Below are positions 34,600 through 48,643 of a stretch of DNA of 64,000 nt, piece by piece. Numbering within the stretch: the stretch's first letter is position 1; each line of letters starts with the position of its first letter. Location of the stretch: assembly GCA_950295325.1 (NCBI GenBank), contig OX485804.1, positions 52,006,429-52,070,428 on the forward strand. The letters are read 5' to 3'. Under the pieces are notes generated by a model. It saw only the letters and a program-made list of their open reading frames with translations, was not told the DNA's origin and did no database searches. Position numbers and translations under genes: made by a program. Origin of the DNA: Polytrichum commune. Its lineage: Eukaryota; Streptophyta; Polytrichopsida; Polytrichales; Polytrichaceae.

Positions 34600-37500
34600 C
34601 TAACTCATGTGCACTAAGTAATGAGCTATCTAAGTAATTCAAGGAAGCGAGTAGATATTTATTTTCTTCTTTAGATAGCCAACTCATGTACGAGTAATAA
34701 ACCAAATATTTTGCAAGTTTATTGGTGTGGCTTTTCATCGAAGAAATATCGGAGGTCGTCAAGTTTGTTAGCCGGTGGCATCAACTTGTCATATACTGAT
34801 CATGTCCTTTAGTTAACGTTTGAGATAAGAAGCAATTAATTATTTGCACAAACCATTTCAGCATCTATGCAATTGTGTGTTTTAAATATTGAGTTGTTGG
34901 CAGTACTTTTTTTTAATTTGTGTGTGCGCACTTTGTGGCGTATGCTGTTCAAAATGTGATAGATCTCTCACTGTAGTCAAATTTGGCAATGAAGACCATC
35001 ACCTACTGCTAGAAGTGTAGAAATTTTGAGGCAATTCCATTATGTTTATCACAATGATCTCATTAGGTAGAATCAATTGATTTCTTTGTTTTTGATATTA
35101 ATAAGCTGCTCCAAATGATGTCTTCATGGTTTGAAGCCCTTTATGCATTGTGCAAAATCAGCTGCATGCCGGAAATGAGCGAAGCTTGTTATTTGTGCAT
35201 GGAAGCATGCCAAATTTTTCTGTGGGCATTGTTGCAAAGCAACTTTGTCTCCGACCTAAAACTGCATGTCTGATGTATAGAGAGAAATTCAGTTAATTTG
35301 CATGTTGTTATTTCGGCATTGTAGACGTACTAAAGTATAGATAGATTGGTTTCTTCAATTGTCAAAGCCTATCAGAAGCAAATGTTATGCAATCTAATCT
35401 TGCGTGTGTGTGTGTATATCACATAGATGCTCCTACTTGTGTTAGCTTTGAACTTGATATGTATCAGTCCAGTCCCATCATTACACATGTTTTTTTGGTG
35501 GCTATTCTTAACTGCAAACATCGTTAAACACCACTCAATGAGATACCGGTGTCTGTTTAGAAAGAGTGATCACATAAGGCCTGCATTCCTTAGGCTGAAA
35601 AATTATGGAAGACTGAATATGCCATCTCTCTTTTCACAAATAGCTCAAAGTTGGACTGTAACAATTTGACTTGCATATACCCATTACATGACTGTCAATT
35701 TAGCAGCTTTTCGCAAAAAGTCCAGAAAATATGGTAATAAATCCCCAATTCAACAATACAGAAACCTTCCAGACCCCATCCACAAGATATCAATGTACTC
35801 AGTTTCTAGTAGTCTGGTAGTAATAGCAGAACTCAGTCATGGTACAAAAAGACAAAACGAAAACAAGAGATGCACAAAAGGGCAGAGGAGGAAAATCAAG
35901 AGAACATACTGGATAAGCAAGAAAAATCCAAAATTCTGAAACCAATACACCTGTTTAATGGACAAGTGACGTCTTTGTGAGACAACTGACTTTATGAAGC
36001 AAGCCCTTCACTCCATTACAAATTCAACACTGAGAGAAGCCTTGGGTGGGAAGTATATTTATCAAATTCACTAATCATGTAACAACAAGCAGTATATGAA
36101 GTATACTGTGAAGGTGACACAAAGACCTATTGAACTGTCAACAGTAAACTAATTCAGAGTACTACGCTCTTTGAACTTCATAGGCCAGAAATTTTGCAAC
36201 ATGTTAAAATGCTTTGAGAAATTGTATGATAGAGCATTTCCTTATTAGCCAAATAGATCTTGATAGTTTTCAAGGTTTGTACGGTAACGGGGTTCTACTA
36301 CTCTACTGGACAATGTTATCGATGAAATCTCACTGGGAGCACCCTGTCCCTCTTAAACTGCAAAATAGACCTCTTCCAACAACATTCAGATATCAGTCAC
36401 AAAGATCCTTCATTCCAATTGATTCCCACAAAGTACTATACTGCCATGTATTAAAGTTTCTACTTTTAATATAAATGGAGATACCTAGCTGAATCTCCAT
36501 AATTTAACTCAAAATGGATTCCAGATACTTAACTTTTTGTGACATTGAACTTCCAAAAATGCTTGTATACTGCAAAGAGGACATCTGAGTCCTCAGTTGA
36601 GATGCAGGGAAGCAACCCCTGACCATATCTGGAGAGCAGAGCCCCACAAAGAAGTCAAAAGCAAAATACATGGTAATATTCAATTAAGTCAACGAAGACC
36701 AATAACAACAGACTTACTCGATTGAATTATATCATCTCTGACATCCACTTCCTGGCTTCTTCGTCTTGGTAACAGGCTGATGATCAGGCTTCTTCCAAAG
36801 CAAGAAGCCAAGTTACAACTTTTTAGGAGATTGAAGTTGATAGACCAACTTAACCAGCAGCGAAAGGGAAAGCCTAACTATTCAAATGAAAAGTGGACTT
36901 GAAGAAATCCTCAAGCTATTGATAATAATAGAAATATATCAGCAGATGACAAAGAACCTTGAAAAGATCCAAAATACCTCAGCTGTCCTCAAAACTACTG
37001 TTACTGCTTTTCCTTCACAAAAATAGCTTGTTACAATGCTCATGTGTACAGTCAGTAGTCAGTATAGTCACTTTATTCAGCATACAATCTTCAAATGGCA
37101 CACAATGCAGGAACTGCTTCATCTCTACATCCATGTTTGACCAGATTTTGATTTCCACAGACTTCAACATTTGAACTTCCAGACGATCCTTTTCCATTCA
37201 AATGTCAAAAAATCAAAATGAAAAGTAACTTGCCTTCTAAAAGCTAAGCAGCCACAGCCTGAGTTTACCAAAACCTGCTAAAGCCTCACATGTAAATACC
37301 ACTAGATGTAGGAAAAGAATTAGAAAAGAACAAATTCAAGTATCTGTGTGGGTCTTATCCTTCCAGCATAGACCCCACCAACGGGATGGTTCAAGATTAA
37401 AACCAAAGCTGATAACTTAAAGAAAGAGGCTCGTGCCTTGACATGTATTTCAAATATTCTAACCTGAAGGCGTAGCAGAAAGATTAACCAGAGAATGACA

Positions 37501-39156
37501 TCACAATGACTTCATGGGATTCGCGAGAGAAGCTAACTTCCACCTGGAAATTTAGGAAATATATTCTAGTGTAAACAATTGGCAGACTTTGAGATTTAAA
37601 TCAGTGCAATTCTTCTGATCCAAAGTCAAATTCCACAGCCTAGGAGCAATTGATGAACTTTGTTATTAAATCACATGGTTCAGAATCTACAAATCTAGTA
37701 CCCATCACAGGTCCAAGATGAGGACTAGGTCTAGAAACTCCATACAAATGATGCTTTGTATATTAAAGCAAGATTATCCTTGAACACCAATAAAACCTTC
37801 TGACATGCTTCCAATATGCACTACAAATTGTACCAAACATAGACGCACTACATATTTCACGGCATTTTAGGAAAACCTATCTTTAAGTCAAAATACTGAT
37901 AGTCCAGAAGAACTATCACCAAGACTTAAGGCAACTTAAGATATTAAGACATTTCCAATCAAACTGATGATCAACATCACTGTGGACGAAGACATTCAAA
38001 GGCCAGAAGAAAGCAACATAAATCACAGTGGCAAAAGCATCCAACCATATTAATCCTATTCTCAGACGCAAGAAAAGATCACAAATTTACAACTATTTCA
38101 CCAACATCAAGTGTGTGATTGATACCCTCAAATTTGAGATCAAGACTATGACTTGCTTCTGCATCTATGCCCAAATGATAGAAATTTTGCAGTGGGGCCA
38201 TACAGACCACAAGTATATATAGCCTTCCCACAGAATTGCATGTATGATGGCATTGATATCACTTCCAAATTACTACAGACTAATTCAACAGAAAATTATC
38301 TTACTCCAAAAGTAACAAATTTTACTCGGGCACCACAATCAATATGGATGGCACTGGGAAAACTGACAAAATGAATACTCATTGGACCCACTCGAAAAAC
38401 TATGCCAGAGTAGATTCTTGCTTTAACAGAAGACATAGGGCTTCATCTAATGTAGAATCTCACTAATAGATGTAGCCAACAGGGATGTGATTAAATAAGA
38501 TATGAATGAACTATGCATCATCATTTCTTTCCCTAATGGGAATTTGTGCTTACATATGATTTTGCCTGGCTGTTTCAGACACCCCTGACATGTAATGTAG
38601 TGCTTGAAGCAGTTGCCCCATGGAGTCCATGCATGCTCATGATTGAGCCCAAGCTCATCTCCATCATCATCAGCTGGGCCGCATAACGCAGCACGATGCT
38701 TTCATCAGTATGTATGCAAAATAGTCCTAACAAATGAGTTTTTTTGCCACTCTGTTTCTATCTAAACATGATATCACTCAATCTAACCTGAAGACATACA
38801 AATAGTACTTATAAACACTCTATAAGACACAAGGTATACACTCCCTACTCTTAAAAGCCACACCTACATTTAGATCGAAAGCACCAACGTAGGATCATAG
38901 ATTGCTCACCAGATGAAACAAAACACATGCAAACAGAGAGATTTTCCCTCTTTAGTTCTCAAGAATGCCCTCCTTTTCCAACCAGTGACCAATGTTCTCA
39001 TAGGACTGGCAGCAAAATCTGTTCCCACACCCAATCAGACAAGTCCAACCTGGTGTGATCAGAATATTTGGGCTACAAACCCTCTTTGGAAATCTCCCCC
39101 TGGAATCGAAGTAACACAGTGAGCCCTGCTGTTGGTAGACAACATCTGGGCTGCTT
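34600..39156. other. Long gene-free spacer
   Basis: About 4.5 kb, AT-rich, with only short open frames that show no family features. The PRP3 3' untranslated region must lie at its right end. No repeat pairs, TIRs or RNA genes were recognised. Confidence 0.45.
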
Positions 39157-42100
39157 CTAGTTCTCCTCAGTGTTGAAATTCACCGCAAGATCCCAATAAT
39201 GCCCAACATTTGCATCTGCTAGGTATTTCCTGGCAGCTGCAGCTGACCGGAATCGCTGAAGGATAAATTTGTCAAAATTTTGAGAGGCCACACTACCCTG
39301 CCAGACTAAGTCACACTTATTTGTGCGTTGCGGACCTTCATCTATATCCTCCTCAGTGACTTCCTTCACAGCTGCTGCCCAATTGATCCGTCGAGTCATG
39401 AGCTTGTTGTACCTCTTGATTGACTTTGCCCCCCCCTCAACAATTACTACACACATAGCATCAGTCATCACCGCACAGCCAGTCAAGCGATTTTGCTCGG
39501 CATTTTTGTCGACCTTAAATCGGGTCGGGGCATGAGAAAGATCCAAGACTCGGTAAACAGAAACAATTGTCTCAATTGTGGTTGAATCATCAAATAGCTT
39601 CTTAGCCTTCTTTTCCCGCAGCTCTGCAGGTGTCAGCTTGCGAGCAAGGTTTCGATCTGTGTGAGCTTGTTCACGCTCTGCAGCAGCACTCCGTATCTCG
39701 TATTCCAGTTTAGTAGGATCCTGAGTTGCCTCAGCACCCAAAACCTTCATCAAGTTGCTCATTTTCACCTTTGATTTTGGGGGCTCTAGTAGGCCCTGCC
39801 GGATCATCTCCTGCCTATCCTTTTCCTTAGCAAGACGACGCTGAGTTCGAAGTTTCTTTTGTTCCTTTTTTGTGAGCTTCAAAGGCTGTGGGGGAGGTGG
39901 AGCTGGTTCAGCAGGTGGCTCAATGGGGACTGGATGCTCAACAAGATAGGTGTACTTCTCTTCCTCCTCAACTTTTCCCTCCTCAATATCTCTGTAATTT
40001 TTGGATGGTAGGAAACTTGCATCCCTGCAAAACCAGAACAAAATTTGAGATATAATAGTACACGAGTGAGCTCAATTAATGTGGCTATCAAGAGTTGCAC
40101 ATTGGATGCCATTACACATTCTCAACTATTAGGAGCAAAAAGGTTCATGTCAAGAAACATACCACCATTCGATGTCAGGAATTGGATCCTTGATTTTCTC
40201 CTCTTTGATTGGAACTCTCTCTGAGACTTCAATAAGATTGGGATTAATATCTGCCTCAACCTTTGCTTTAGATAAGGCTGCTTGTTTTGCTTTCATCTCC
40301 TTTGCTTTCGCCTCTCCATATTGACTCTGCACAAAACCAGAGGACCATGTCAATGATGACTCTAAGCTTATGCTGTAAAGTACAACAGTATCCTATAATT
40401 TAGACATGTCAAAGAAGGTCTTCACAATGAGTATAAATGGAATAGTTTAAAAGCTGAGATAACAGGATTGTAACAATAGAATGCCAACTCCCTGCTGTCA
40501 CAACTCTTACCCGAAGCTTTTGCATCTCTGCTTGCTTGCTCCATTTACCTTCCTCCACAAACTGAAAACTTGGCCTCCGGGCTCGAACCAGCTTTTTCTT
40601 GTCAAGTCCAACACGCTCATCAAAAAAGGGATTGTCTACTGGATCCTCCTCCAGCTCTGGGCGCAGAATTTGAAAAGCTTCCTTTTTCTGTTTGTTGATA
40701 TTCACCTGAAACAGAGAACAATGGTGTATATAATATGAGCAATTGTATGTCCTTGCCTAGGTTACTCAGCCTAACATTGATGCTCTGAGATGTGTATGGC
40801 CTGCTCTGACTCTGTTTAGCAGCACTTCTGAGTAAACAATAAAAAATATGATAAATGAAGAACAAGAACACAACTACAAATCAGAATTTTCTTAGAGACA
40901 TCCTTCCTCCAATAGAGACTACTGACTGAAAATTCTCCCTTCAATTACAAAAAGTTCAAATCCACACATGCAATGCTGCCTCTATGTTACACTTGAGGAT
41001 GAGACATTCACATCAGTCTCTTGAGTCACTTGCCCTGAAAACTGAAAAGCACCATTGCACAACCAACGTGGCAAACACCCAGAATTGAAGACCAAAAAAG
41101 GAAGCTTCATCATACCTTTAAAGTGCTCACGTTGGTCACTTTGAAGCGTTCCACCACATTGCCATTTTCATCAATCTCCCTTCCTTGTGGATCAAGTCGA
41201 AGAACTGGTGCCTTCACAGACTTTGGACCAAGCCCACTCATATCATCTGTTAGATGAGTGGGCACCATGTTTGGTATAACCGGCATTCCAAAAGGGATTT
41301 GATGGAAACCCAAGCGCATTGCTAAGTCATGAGCCCTTTTAATGGCCTCATAATTCGCTAATGCCCCCACATTGGCAGCTCCAGGGCCAGCAGGCATTCC
41401 AGGCATTCCAGGCACTCCTGGCATCACTGCTGGCATCATACCTAGCAAGTTTGGTGGCACCGCCCCTTGTGTTGGCACCCCTGATTGATTCAGCTGTGAT
41501 GGCACTGATTGTGTAGGTTGACCCGAAGTAAGAATCCCAGGAGTAGAGGAAGAGGGAGGCACAGTTGTGGTGGTTGTGGCAGCTGCCCCTGTCTTGTTCA
41601 ACTGTGAAGGCATTAAGAACAGTATATTAGGTTATAATTCGAGCTCCAAATAGTATTCCAGTTCGAATCTGAGTACCAAAACCCAACACACACCTTTGCC
41701 TGAAACATGCTAGCACGTAAAATTCAAATTCTAATAACAAGTAGATTGTTGACCGCAATGATATAAAACAACGACCATGTACTCACATGACAGAATCCAC
41801 ACAAGTCGTAAAAAATCATCACATGCCAGTTAACTCCTACACACTTTTAGCATTTTCATACTCTTTGTGTATTCTCTCTTTATACTGGATGATATGAAAT
41901 CTTCATCAAAGCCCTTCCAAAGGCACATTGGGTGGGTGTGAAGAAGTATAGCCTTCCAAGGCAACAAGCTATTAATCTCTACCAAAAAAGCACATCACAG
42001 TGTATATCAATGTTGTACAATTTCATACTACCCGTTATGTATGAGAGGCCCAAATCGGGCCTCAAAAGTGTTTAGGGATTAAGCGGCGACAAGATAAGAG

Positions 42101-42710
42101 TACTAGGTAAATTTATAACCTGAGGTAGCCTCTTCAATTTTTCGGATAGCTCTTTCTGCATTTGCAGAGTCTTCTTAGCTTTAGCCAAAACATCAAGGCT
42201 GACACCTCCGATGTTGAGGCTATCCGCTTTCCTCTTGACCCCGCTGAGCACCTCGGCCTCTTCCTTCTGCTTCTGTTGTACGCTGGTCGTTCCATTCGTC
42301 TTCTCTTCAATGATTTTATCTGCTACTTCGATTTTTTCCCCGTTCCCTTCCTCGTGTGCTCCCAAGCGCTTCTGCTTCTCTCTAATATGATCTCGGGAAG
42401 TGTCTGCTTTCCTCTTAAGCCCACTGTGAACATCGGCCTCTTTCTCTCTACCATCCCTGCTATCCTTGCCTCTTCCATCACCCTCTTTCTCCCTGTTACC
42501 TTTCTCTTTTTCCTTTTCTCTACTATCCCTCTCTTTCCCTCTGCCACCACCATCGGTCTCCTTCTCTCTGCCATCCCTATCTTTCCCTCTGCTGCCATCG
42601 GTTTCCTTCTCTCTGCCCTCCCTGTCTTTCCCTCTTCCATCGCTCTCCCTCTCTCTCCTTCTCTCGTCCCTCTTCCATCGCTCTCCTTCTCTCTCCCGCA
42701 CCATGGCCAT
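39157..42710 (-). CDS. PRP3: U4/U6 snRNP splicing factor PRP3
   Basis: Component of the U4/U6 di-snRNP, needed to assemble the U4/U6.U5 tri-snRNP in the nucleus; the Arabidopsis member (RDM16) also affects RNA-directed DNA methylation. Five GT-AG exons join in frame: 42120-42710, 41116-41601, 40511-40705, 40163-40326, 39157-40024, giving 767 residues, close to plant homologues. Residues 1-120 are an RE/RD/GK-rich low-complexity region; the middle is Pro/Gly/Met-rich (GVPGMPGMPAGPGAAN). The PRP3 domain includes ARRPSFQFVEEGKW, DPIPDIEWWDASFL and KEQKKLRTQRRLAKEKDRQE. The C-terminal DUF1115 domain begins near VYRVLDLSHAPTRF and contains CAVMTDAMCVVIVEGGAK. The start is the first ATG of the open frame, MAMVRERE; the second Met is also possible. 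Confidence 0.93.
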
Positions 42711-43725
42711 CCTCCACCCCCTCGAAAATTAATTCCCACGCCCGCGAAACCCTAACCTAAGTTAAACCAAGAGTTGCGCCTTCAAACTGGAAATGGCAAT
42801 CGAGCCTTCCTTCCTTCTTGAGTCTGGACTGTGCTTGACGTCGCAAATCAATTCCAGAACCACGAGTCCTTTCCTGCGAATGATCTCCGGACCCTGAGCC
42901 ACGACCTGCGCCAATCGCACATGGCAATCAAGCCTTCTTCCTTATGGTCGCCCTCCTCCGACGTTCTGTTCTTGTGCTTCTAGGGTTTTCATCCCAATCA
43001 ATTTGACTACCCTGCTGGGTAAGTATGCCACACTAATATCGCATTAAGCTTAGATACGTTATGACTTATGGCCCACGCACACTCCAATAAACATTTGCTT
43101 ATTGTGGCCCACATTAATTGCCTTGCAATCACTAAGTGATAACTAGAAGGAGTCATATGACACTTGGTGCTATGTAAGGGAAAAAACGCTATATTCAAAA
43201 GGAAATTACAAATAAATATGACCATACAGATGTAGTCTAACATTATCCTTCACAACATACATGTATGTATGTATGTATGTAAAATTCAAGGCACGCACAC
43301 AAAGCATCCTATAGTGCCTTATGAATTTTGACCCAAAATAATCATTTTTTTTAGTGATGGTGTCACATGTCACGCAATTGCAGCTCAAAATGTAAGAAAA
43401 TTTTGATATGGGATGTACCCCTTAAACATTTTTTTAGCATGTTCATATTGATCATGTATTCTTTCTTTATATTGGAATATATAAGATATGCATCGAATTA
43501 TTTCCAACTTACTTTGTGTGCAGGTGTCATGAGAATTTTACTTTGCAAGACAACGCGCTATCACTATTTACCCAAAAGCCGCATCACAATATATATATTC
43601 ACGTTGTACAATTTCAAAGTAGTTGATGTACTAAGAGCCCAAATCAAACTCCATAACGTTTAGGGATCAAAAATAAAATCATATTTGCAATGACAAACAA
43701 AGTGCCTAAACTCATAAAAGTAATA
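42711..43725. other. PRP3 upstream region
   Basis: PRP3 promoter and leader, followed by AT-rich spacer. A (TATG)n microsatellite lies at 43260-43281. Confidence 0.5.
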
Positions 43726-44736
43726 CCGTAGTTTATTAGCAGGTTCGGCAACTTGCTGCCTAATATTTAATTAAAGTTCAAAAAGTAGGTTCGGCACCTT
43801 AAAATAGTATATTCATATTTTCGGCAATTTTCTCTTTTAATTTTTGGCTTAAATTCATTTTTTATTTAAGCTTATATCTTGTACATCTCTCTTGCATTGA
43901 ATGACAAGTAAGATGTGAGTGAAAAGTTGAGAATGATTCATTTTTTATTTAAGCTTATATCTTGTACATCTCTCTTGCATTGAATGACAAGTAAGATGTG
44001 AGTGAAAAGTTGAGAATGATCTGTGCTTTATGCAAGTAGAGTGGAGTTGTGTTCAACAATGCATATGGGATATGTAAACTTTGAGGTGAAGCACCTAGTT
44101 AGACTTCATTTTGATAACACGCATAACTTTTGCATAGAGTTTTCAAATGACATAAAATTTGTTGGACGTGAAAGATTACTTGATTTCTAAACTTTTCTTA
44201 GACCAACAAAATTCAAAAAAAGTTGATCTTCTATGCACAAATGAGCTCCGAAAAACTGTTATGAACGCATTTTAATTTTTTGATCTTTACACGGCTGCAA
44301 TGTTTTGTCCATATCTTTTGCATAAAGACTTATTTTGACACAAAACTTGTTGGAGGTGGAAGAAGGATTGATTTCTCAACTTTTGTTAGTTGGACAAAAT
44401 TCTATAAAACTTCATCTTCTATGCTCAATTGGACTCCAAAAATTTGTGTACAACACATTTGAAAAGCCTCGCCTAGAGTCTTGCTACTTCTTAACCCATA
44501 TTCTATGTGGACTAATGTAAGTGAGCTTGATTACAAAAGGAGCACCTTCTCTCCTTCAAAATTTATATATGCTTCCACTGTAAGTAAAACTCTAGTGAGA
44601 AGTAAAAATATCTTACTTTTTGGCAATTTTGAAAAATAATTAATTTTATATTCGGCAAAAAATGCCAATAATATTCCAAAATTTTAGGCATCTATTTTTA
44701 GAATTATTTTGTGCCGAACCTGCTATTAAGCTACGG
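43726..44736. mobile_element. 1-kb TIR element with TA flanks
   Basis: Ends CCGTAGTTTATTAGCAGGTT (extending through CGGCA) and, inverted, CCGTAGCTTAATAGCAGGTT; TA lies at 43724-43725 and 44737-44738. This fits a Tc1/mariner-type non-autonomous element. It encodes nothing recognisable. Further TTCGGCA motifs recur inside both ends. Confidence 0.75.
43854..44019. repeat. Perfect 83-bp tandem duplication
   Basis: 43854-43936 and 43937-44019 are identical as read, starting TTCATTTTTTATTTAAGC. The duplication lies inside the 43726-44736 TIR element. Confidence 0.85.
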
Positions 44737-46033
44737 TATGGGAGTGTATATCATAGTGACTGTTTGGTTTGAAGTATCCTATTGTAACAATTCATTTGAT
44801 ACGTACTGGGGTCATAAGAGGCATGAGGTTGCAAGCTACATGGGTCTTTAGAGGGAGATATTCTCTCTCTTTCAAGTCTAGTACAATGTTGGGTCTCTAT
44901 GCATGCTCCACCTTTGCCAACCTCATTGGCAGTGCCTCCATCACTACTTGCTAGTACATATGAAGATTTTTCAAGTTCCCTTGTTTGAATAAGGGAGTGT
45001 CAAGGAGGACAACATAGAATAAGTTTTTAAAAGCTTATGTTGGAGAAATGAAATATCTTTTCTAGTTAGGAAAGTTGATTTGTCTTTTTGATGGGCTTGT
45101 TTTTTGAGATTTATGGGGAAGAAACTAGTCAATTAATTAAAATGCCAATATATATATATATAATATTCCATATAGAAAAGATAGTTGCAAGTGGTGCATT
45201 TTCGATTGTATACGTGACTGACAATATTGACATCAATCTTCACAAGACCAATTTAAAATCAAATTCCTTCATAAAATGTCGATAAATTTGTAATCAACCA
45301 ATATTTATGAAATTTGTTCTAAGTGGCTAATAACACAAGCTACATAAAAATGCTAAGGAGGCACTACTCCCAAACTCGAGAACCACATTGTGGTCTTGTG
45401 GGGACATTAGTGGATATCATAACCTACACCTCTACAATTATCAAATCATGTCACACATTTCCAATCCTCTTCTTGCATTACAATCGATCAAATCAATCAT
45501 CAATCGACCTAGTAGTTAAATTATCGTGTGCAATTATAGCACTTTGTGATGCATACCTTTTGGAGAACTATTTGCTCATCCATTGTATAGGGTTTGCATG
45601 GTAAGGTACGTGGTCATATTGTGGACACTGCCAAATCCACACACAATTTTGACTATTGGATCAGAAAGGGAATTGTCTCACCACATAGCAACTATGAGTA
45701 AAATGAAATGTCATTTCAAATTACAAGGTCGTTGTTTCACAAGATGCAATTTAACTAGTAAAATTTAAAGATGAAGATTCTCTTTCTCTTTAAGTGATCT
45801 ATGCAGTCGACCCTATCTTGTTTAATAACGTAAGGATGATCTCACCAACAAGCTTTGCCACATAAGTACCACTAAAATATGGGTTTGCAAGATTCAACTC
45901 TCAAGTGCCCATGACGACCCACGAGGTCATTTTGTGAGCATAGCTCCGTTCATTGTACTTTGGTGGGGGGCCATCCCATAGATTTTCAAAAAGTGCTCTT
46001 ATAAGTATCGGAGGTGTGGGGTGATGAATCTAA
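44737..46033. other. Spacer, no feature seen
   Basis: A (TA)n run at about 45151-45162 is the only notable feature. Confidence 0.5.
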
Positions 46034-46506
46034 GGGCCACTTCGCACACGAGCCAAGAACCGTGACCATGAAAGTTTGAGAGCCCAAAAGAAAATGTCCA
46101 AAGGTTGTCCCAAGACAAAATCATGCAGTGTGGTCACGGATCCTCAAGTGTAGTGTGAAGTCATATGTGACCGGGTCCTCAACCAAATACTATTTCAATG
46201 AATTTCTATTCATGTGGGTCCTCACACATGATAAAATACAACGGTTGTGAACATTCAGAGTGACATGGTCTCCCGGTTTTGTGTTAGGCCTACCTTCAAG
46301 AGGTGGTTTTTGAAAATAGTCCAAGTGGCCATGAAGCACGATCCATTTGATGCCATGTAGGCTTTACATCCATCTTGCATTCACATACTCCATTGGTCCC
46401 TCAAGTTTAGTGTGAAGCAAACTTGGACCGGCTCCACCTTTTCCACCTACGAGAGTGCTTGAAGTGTAATGGTCACGGGCTCCCAGTCTCGTGTGTGAAG
46501 TGGCCC
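46034..46506. mobile_element. Tourist-like MITE, TAA target
   Basis: 473 bp, bounded by GGGCCACTTCGCACACGAGC and its inverted counterpart GTGTGTGAAGTGGCCC; TAA on both sides (46031-46033, 46507-46509). Inverted ends extend about 40 bp to the ATGGTCACGG block. PIF/Harbinger type by TWA target and GGGCC ends. Confidence 0.85.
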
Positions 46507-46593
46507 TAACAAGCAAACTCTCACTATAAAATTCTCGAGGGATTGTTCAAATGTTGTATTTGAACCATATTCATTTTCTAGCCCTCACCTTCA

Positions 46594-47115
46594 GGGCCAC
46601 TTCACACATGAGCCAAGAGCCGTGACCTTATAATGGTGAGGACCCTTGACTCTCATCCAAAGGCCATACCATGGGTGCTGGGAAAACCATTTTATATAGT
46701 CACAAGCCCTCAAGCATAGTGTGAAGTGAGAATGGACCATGTTGCGGGACCATTGCATATTTTTTTGGCGGAAAATAGAAGAGGATTTGGTTTAATATAA
46801 CATGTTTCAAACTTTATTAATTTAAGAGCATTACTTGGTGGTGTTTGTCTGTCGTTGAATCTGTTATGAAATATGCCCTGCAATTTGTCATGTTGAAAAA
46901 AATATTTTTAAAAAGTCATGAGAGACCATGAAACCTTATCCATAGTCTGCCATGTAGGACTCCATATAGACTTTTCATCCATGAAGTCTTCTTTGGGCCT
47001 TTACGCCTTCACCTTCGTGTGTGAAGTGAACTTGGATGGTCTTCGCCCTTATGATCAATGAAATCTCTTAGATTGCAATGGTCACGGGCCTTCAATCTTG
47101 TGTGTGAAGTGGCCC
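46594..47115. mobile_element. Tourist-like MITE, diverged copy
   Basis: 522 bp with the same ends (GGGCCACTTCACACATGAGC and inverted counterpart). Flanks are TCA and TCG. It lies 85 bp from the preceding copy. No coding capacity. Confidence 0.75.
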
Positions 47116-47794
47116 TCGGTTCATGCTCAAGGGATATTTTTCAAGATTGCTCAAGTGATCTTGCGTTCTTTCAACTATTGGGCATGCAACTTTTGCATAT
47201 AATTTGGGCAAATATCTTGGTACTTGGATCACCCAATGGTCGAGACAAGGGACTTTAAACTGACCACAAAAGGTCCACATACATAGTCCAATGTTAGGAA
47301 TCGTTCAAAAACTCACACGTATGTATTTAAGAACAATATAGCGGATGACGGATGAATAGAAAACAAACATTCATCTATTTACCCCAAATTAAGAAATTAC
47401 GTAATTTGGTTCTTTTGGAGACTGAAATTTGTTAGTTTGAGGGAGTCTCACAAATCTCAAATATGATCTAGATACCACAATCAAGTCATGCCATTATGTG
47501 GGATTTGGAGATAATTACTTGCTCCAAGTGAAAGCACAAAATTCCATACCAAGGAAGTGCCTCGGAATGGCCCAACACACACAACAAGGTCGGCTTGAGT
47601 GTTAAGGCAAGTGGTCTTATTGTAGGCGATTCCAATCGTGCATATAATTATGGTTGTTAGATCGAATTGGAAATTGTCACATTTGGTTGGTAATCGTGGT
47701 GAATCATGGAGATTGTCATTTCAAATTCAAAAATGAAAAATTAAGGTGAAAATTTTAAAAATTAGAGTTGAAATGCAAACATTAGAAAAGGTCA

Positions 47795-48170
47795 AAGTGT
47801 ATGCGGGTTTCATTTGGTTACTATTCTTAATCAAACACCTACATTTGATTGGTGTGGGGGTAGGTGAAATAAAATAACAAACACCGTAAAGACACATCTT
47901 TGAATGAGACCGTACCACATTTTCAAAGTTGTATGAACTACTCCACACTCAACAATGAACATGTTTGGAAGGACGAGGTATTCAATGAAAGAGTCGACAA
48001 ATGTGCACTTCCAATAACCATAACTACATTAGGAGAGGTCCAATTTTCAATTTGCTTTATGTTGGTACTTCATGATAGATTTTCCGACACAACCCAAATT
48101 TGAAGACGTAAATATGATCAATGGAAAACAGAGAACAAGAAAAACAAATTGAATAACACCCATGCACCTT
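47795..48170. mobile_element. MITE with AAGGTRY-GGGTGTTATT ends
   Basis: The right end inverted reads AAGGTGCATGGGTGTTATTC; the left end is AAGTGTATGCGGGTTTCATT. A related copy is at 54516-54905, sharing GAACTACTCCACACTC, AACAAACACCGTAA-like and TAACACCCA blocks. Confidence 0.65.
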
Positions 48171-48643
48171 AGTTACCCCCCCCCCTCCCTTGACTTATGT
48201 AAAGACGCAGGCCAAATTTCTCTTTGTAATCCAAGGTACCCATTGTAATAAGACATGGGGTGTGTGAGGGTACCCCATGTATTTTGATGTGCATTATGTT
48301 TCTCCAACCAACCAAAGGCGTTGAGATTTGTCCTTGGACCTTTACTTTTGGTAATGCATTCGGAGGAGTGCATTATTGGGGTACACAAACACATATGCTA
48401 GGGTACCGCCTCACCCAATGAACGGGGAGAATTGACCTCTAGCTATAGATGAACCGGTAAAAATTGAGAAATAACCGGTCGAGGTCAAGACTTCATGAAT
48501 ATCAACAATCATTTTAGAGGAATATGTGAAATATTCCCAAACTTAGTAGCGCGGAACTGAAAGATCACAACATGTAATCGGTTGGACTTGGAAACATTAT
48601 GCCCTCAACCAAATGTATAGAATGATGTCTATGCAATACATAA
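48171..48643. other. Spacer, no feature seen
   Basis: A poly-C run lies at about 48176-48186. Confidence 0.5.

Noticed and set aside
42162-42755. 197-codon plus-strand frame, hydrophobic and Pro/Ser-rich
   Set aside because: Antisense of the RE/RD-rich first exon of PRP3.
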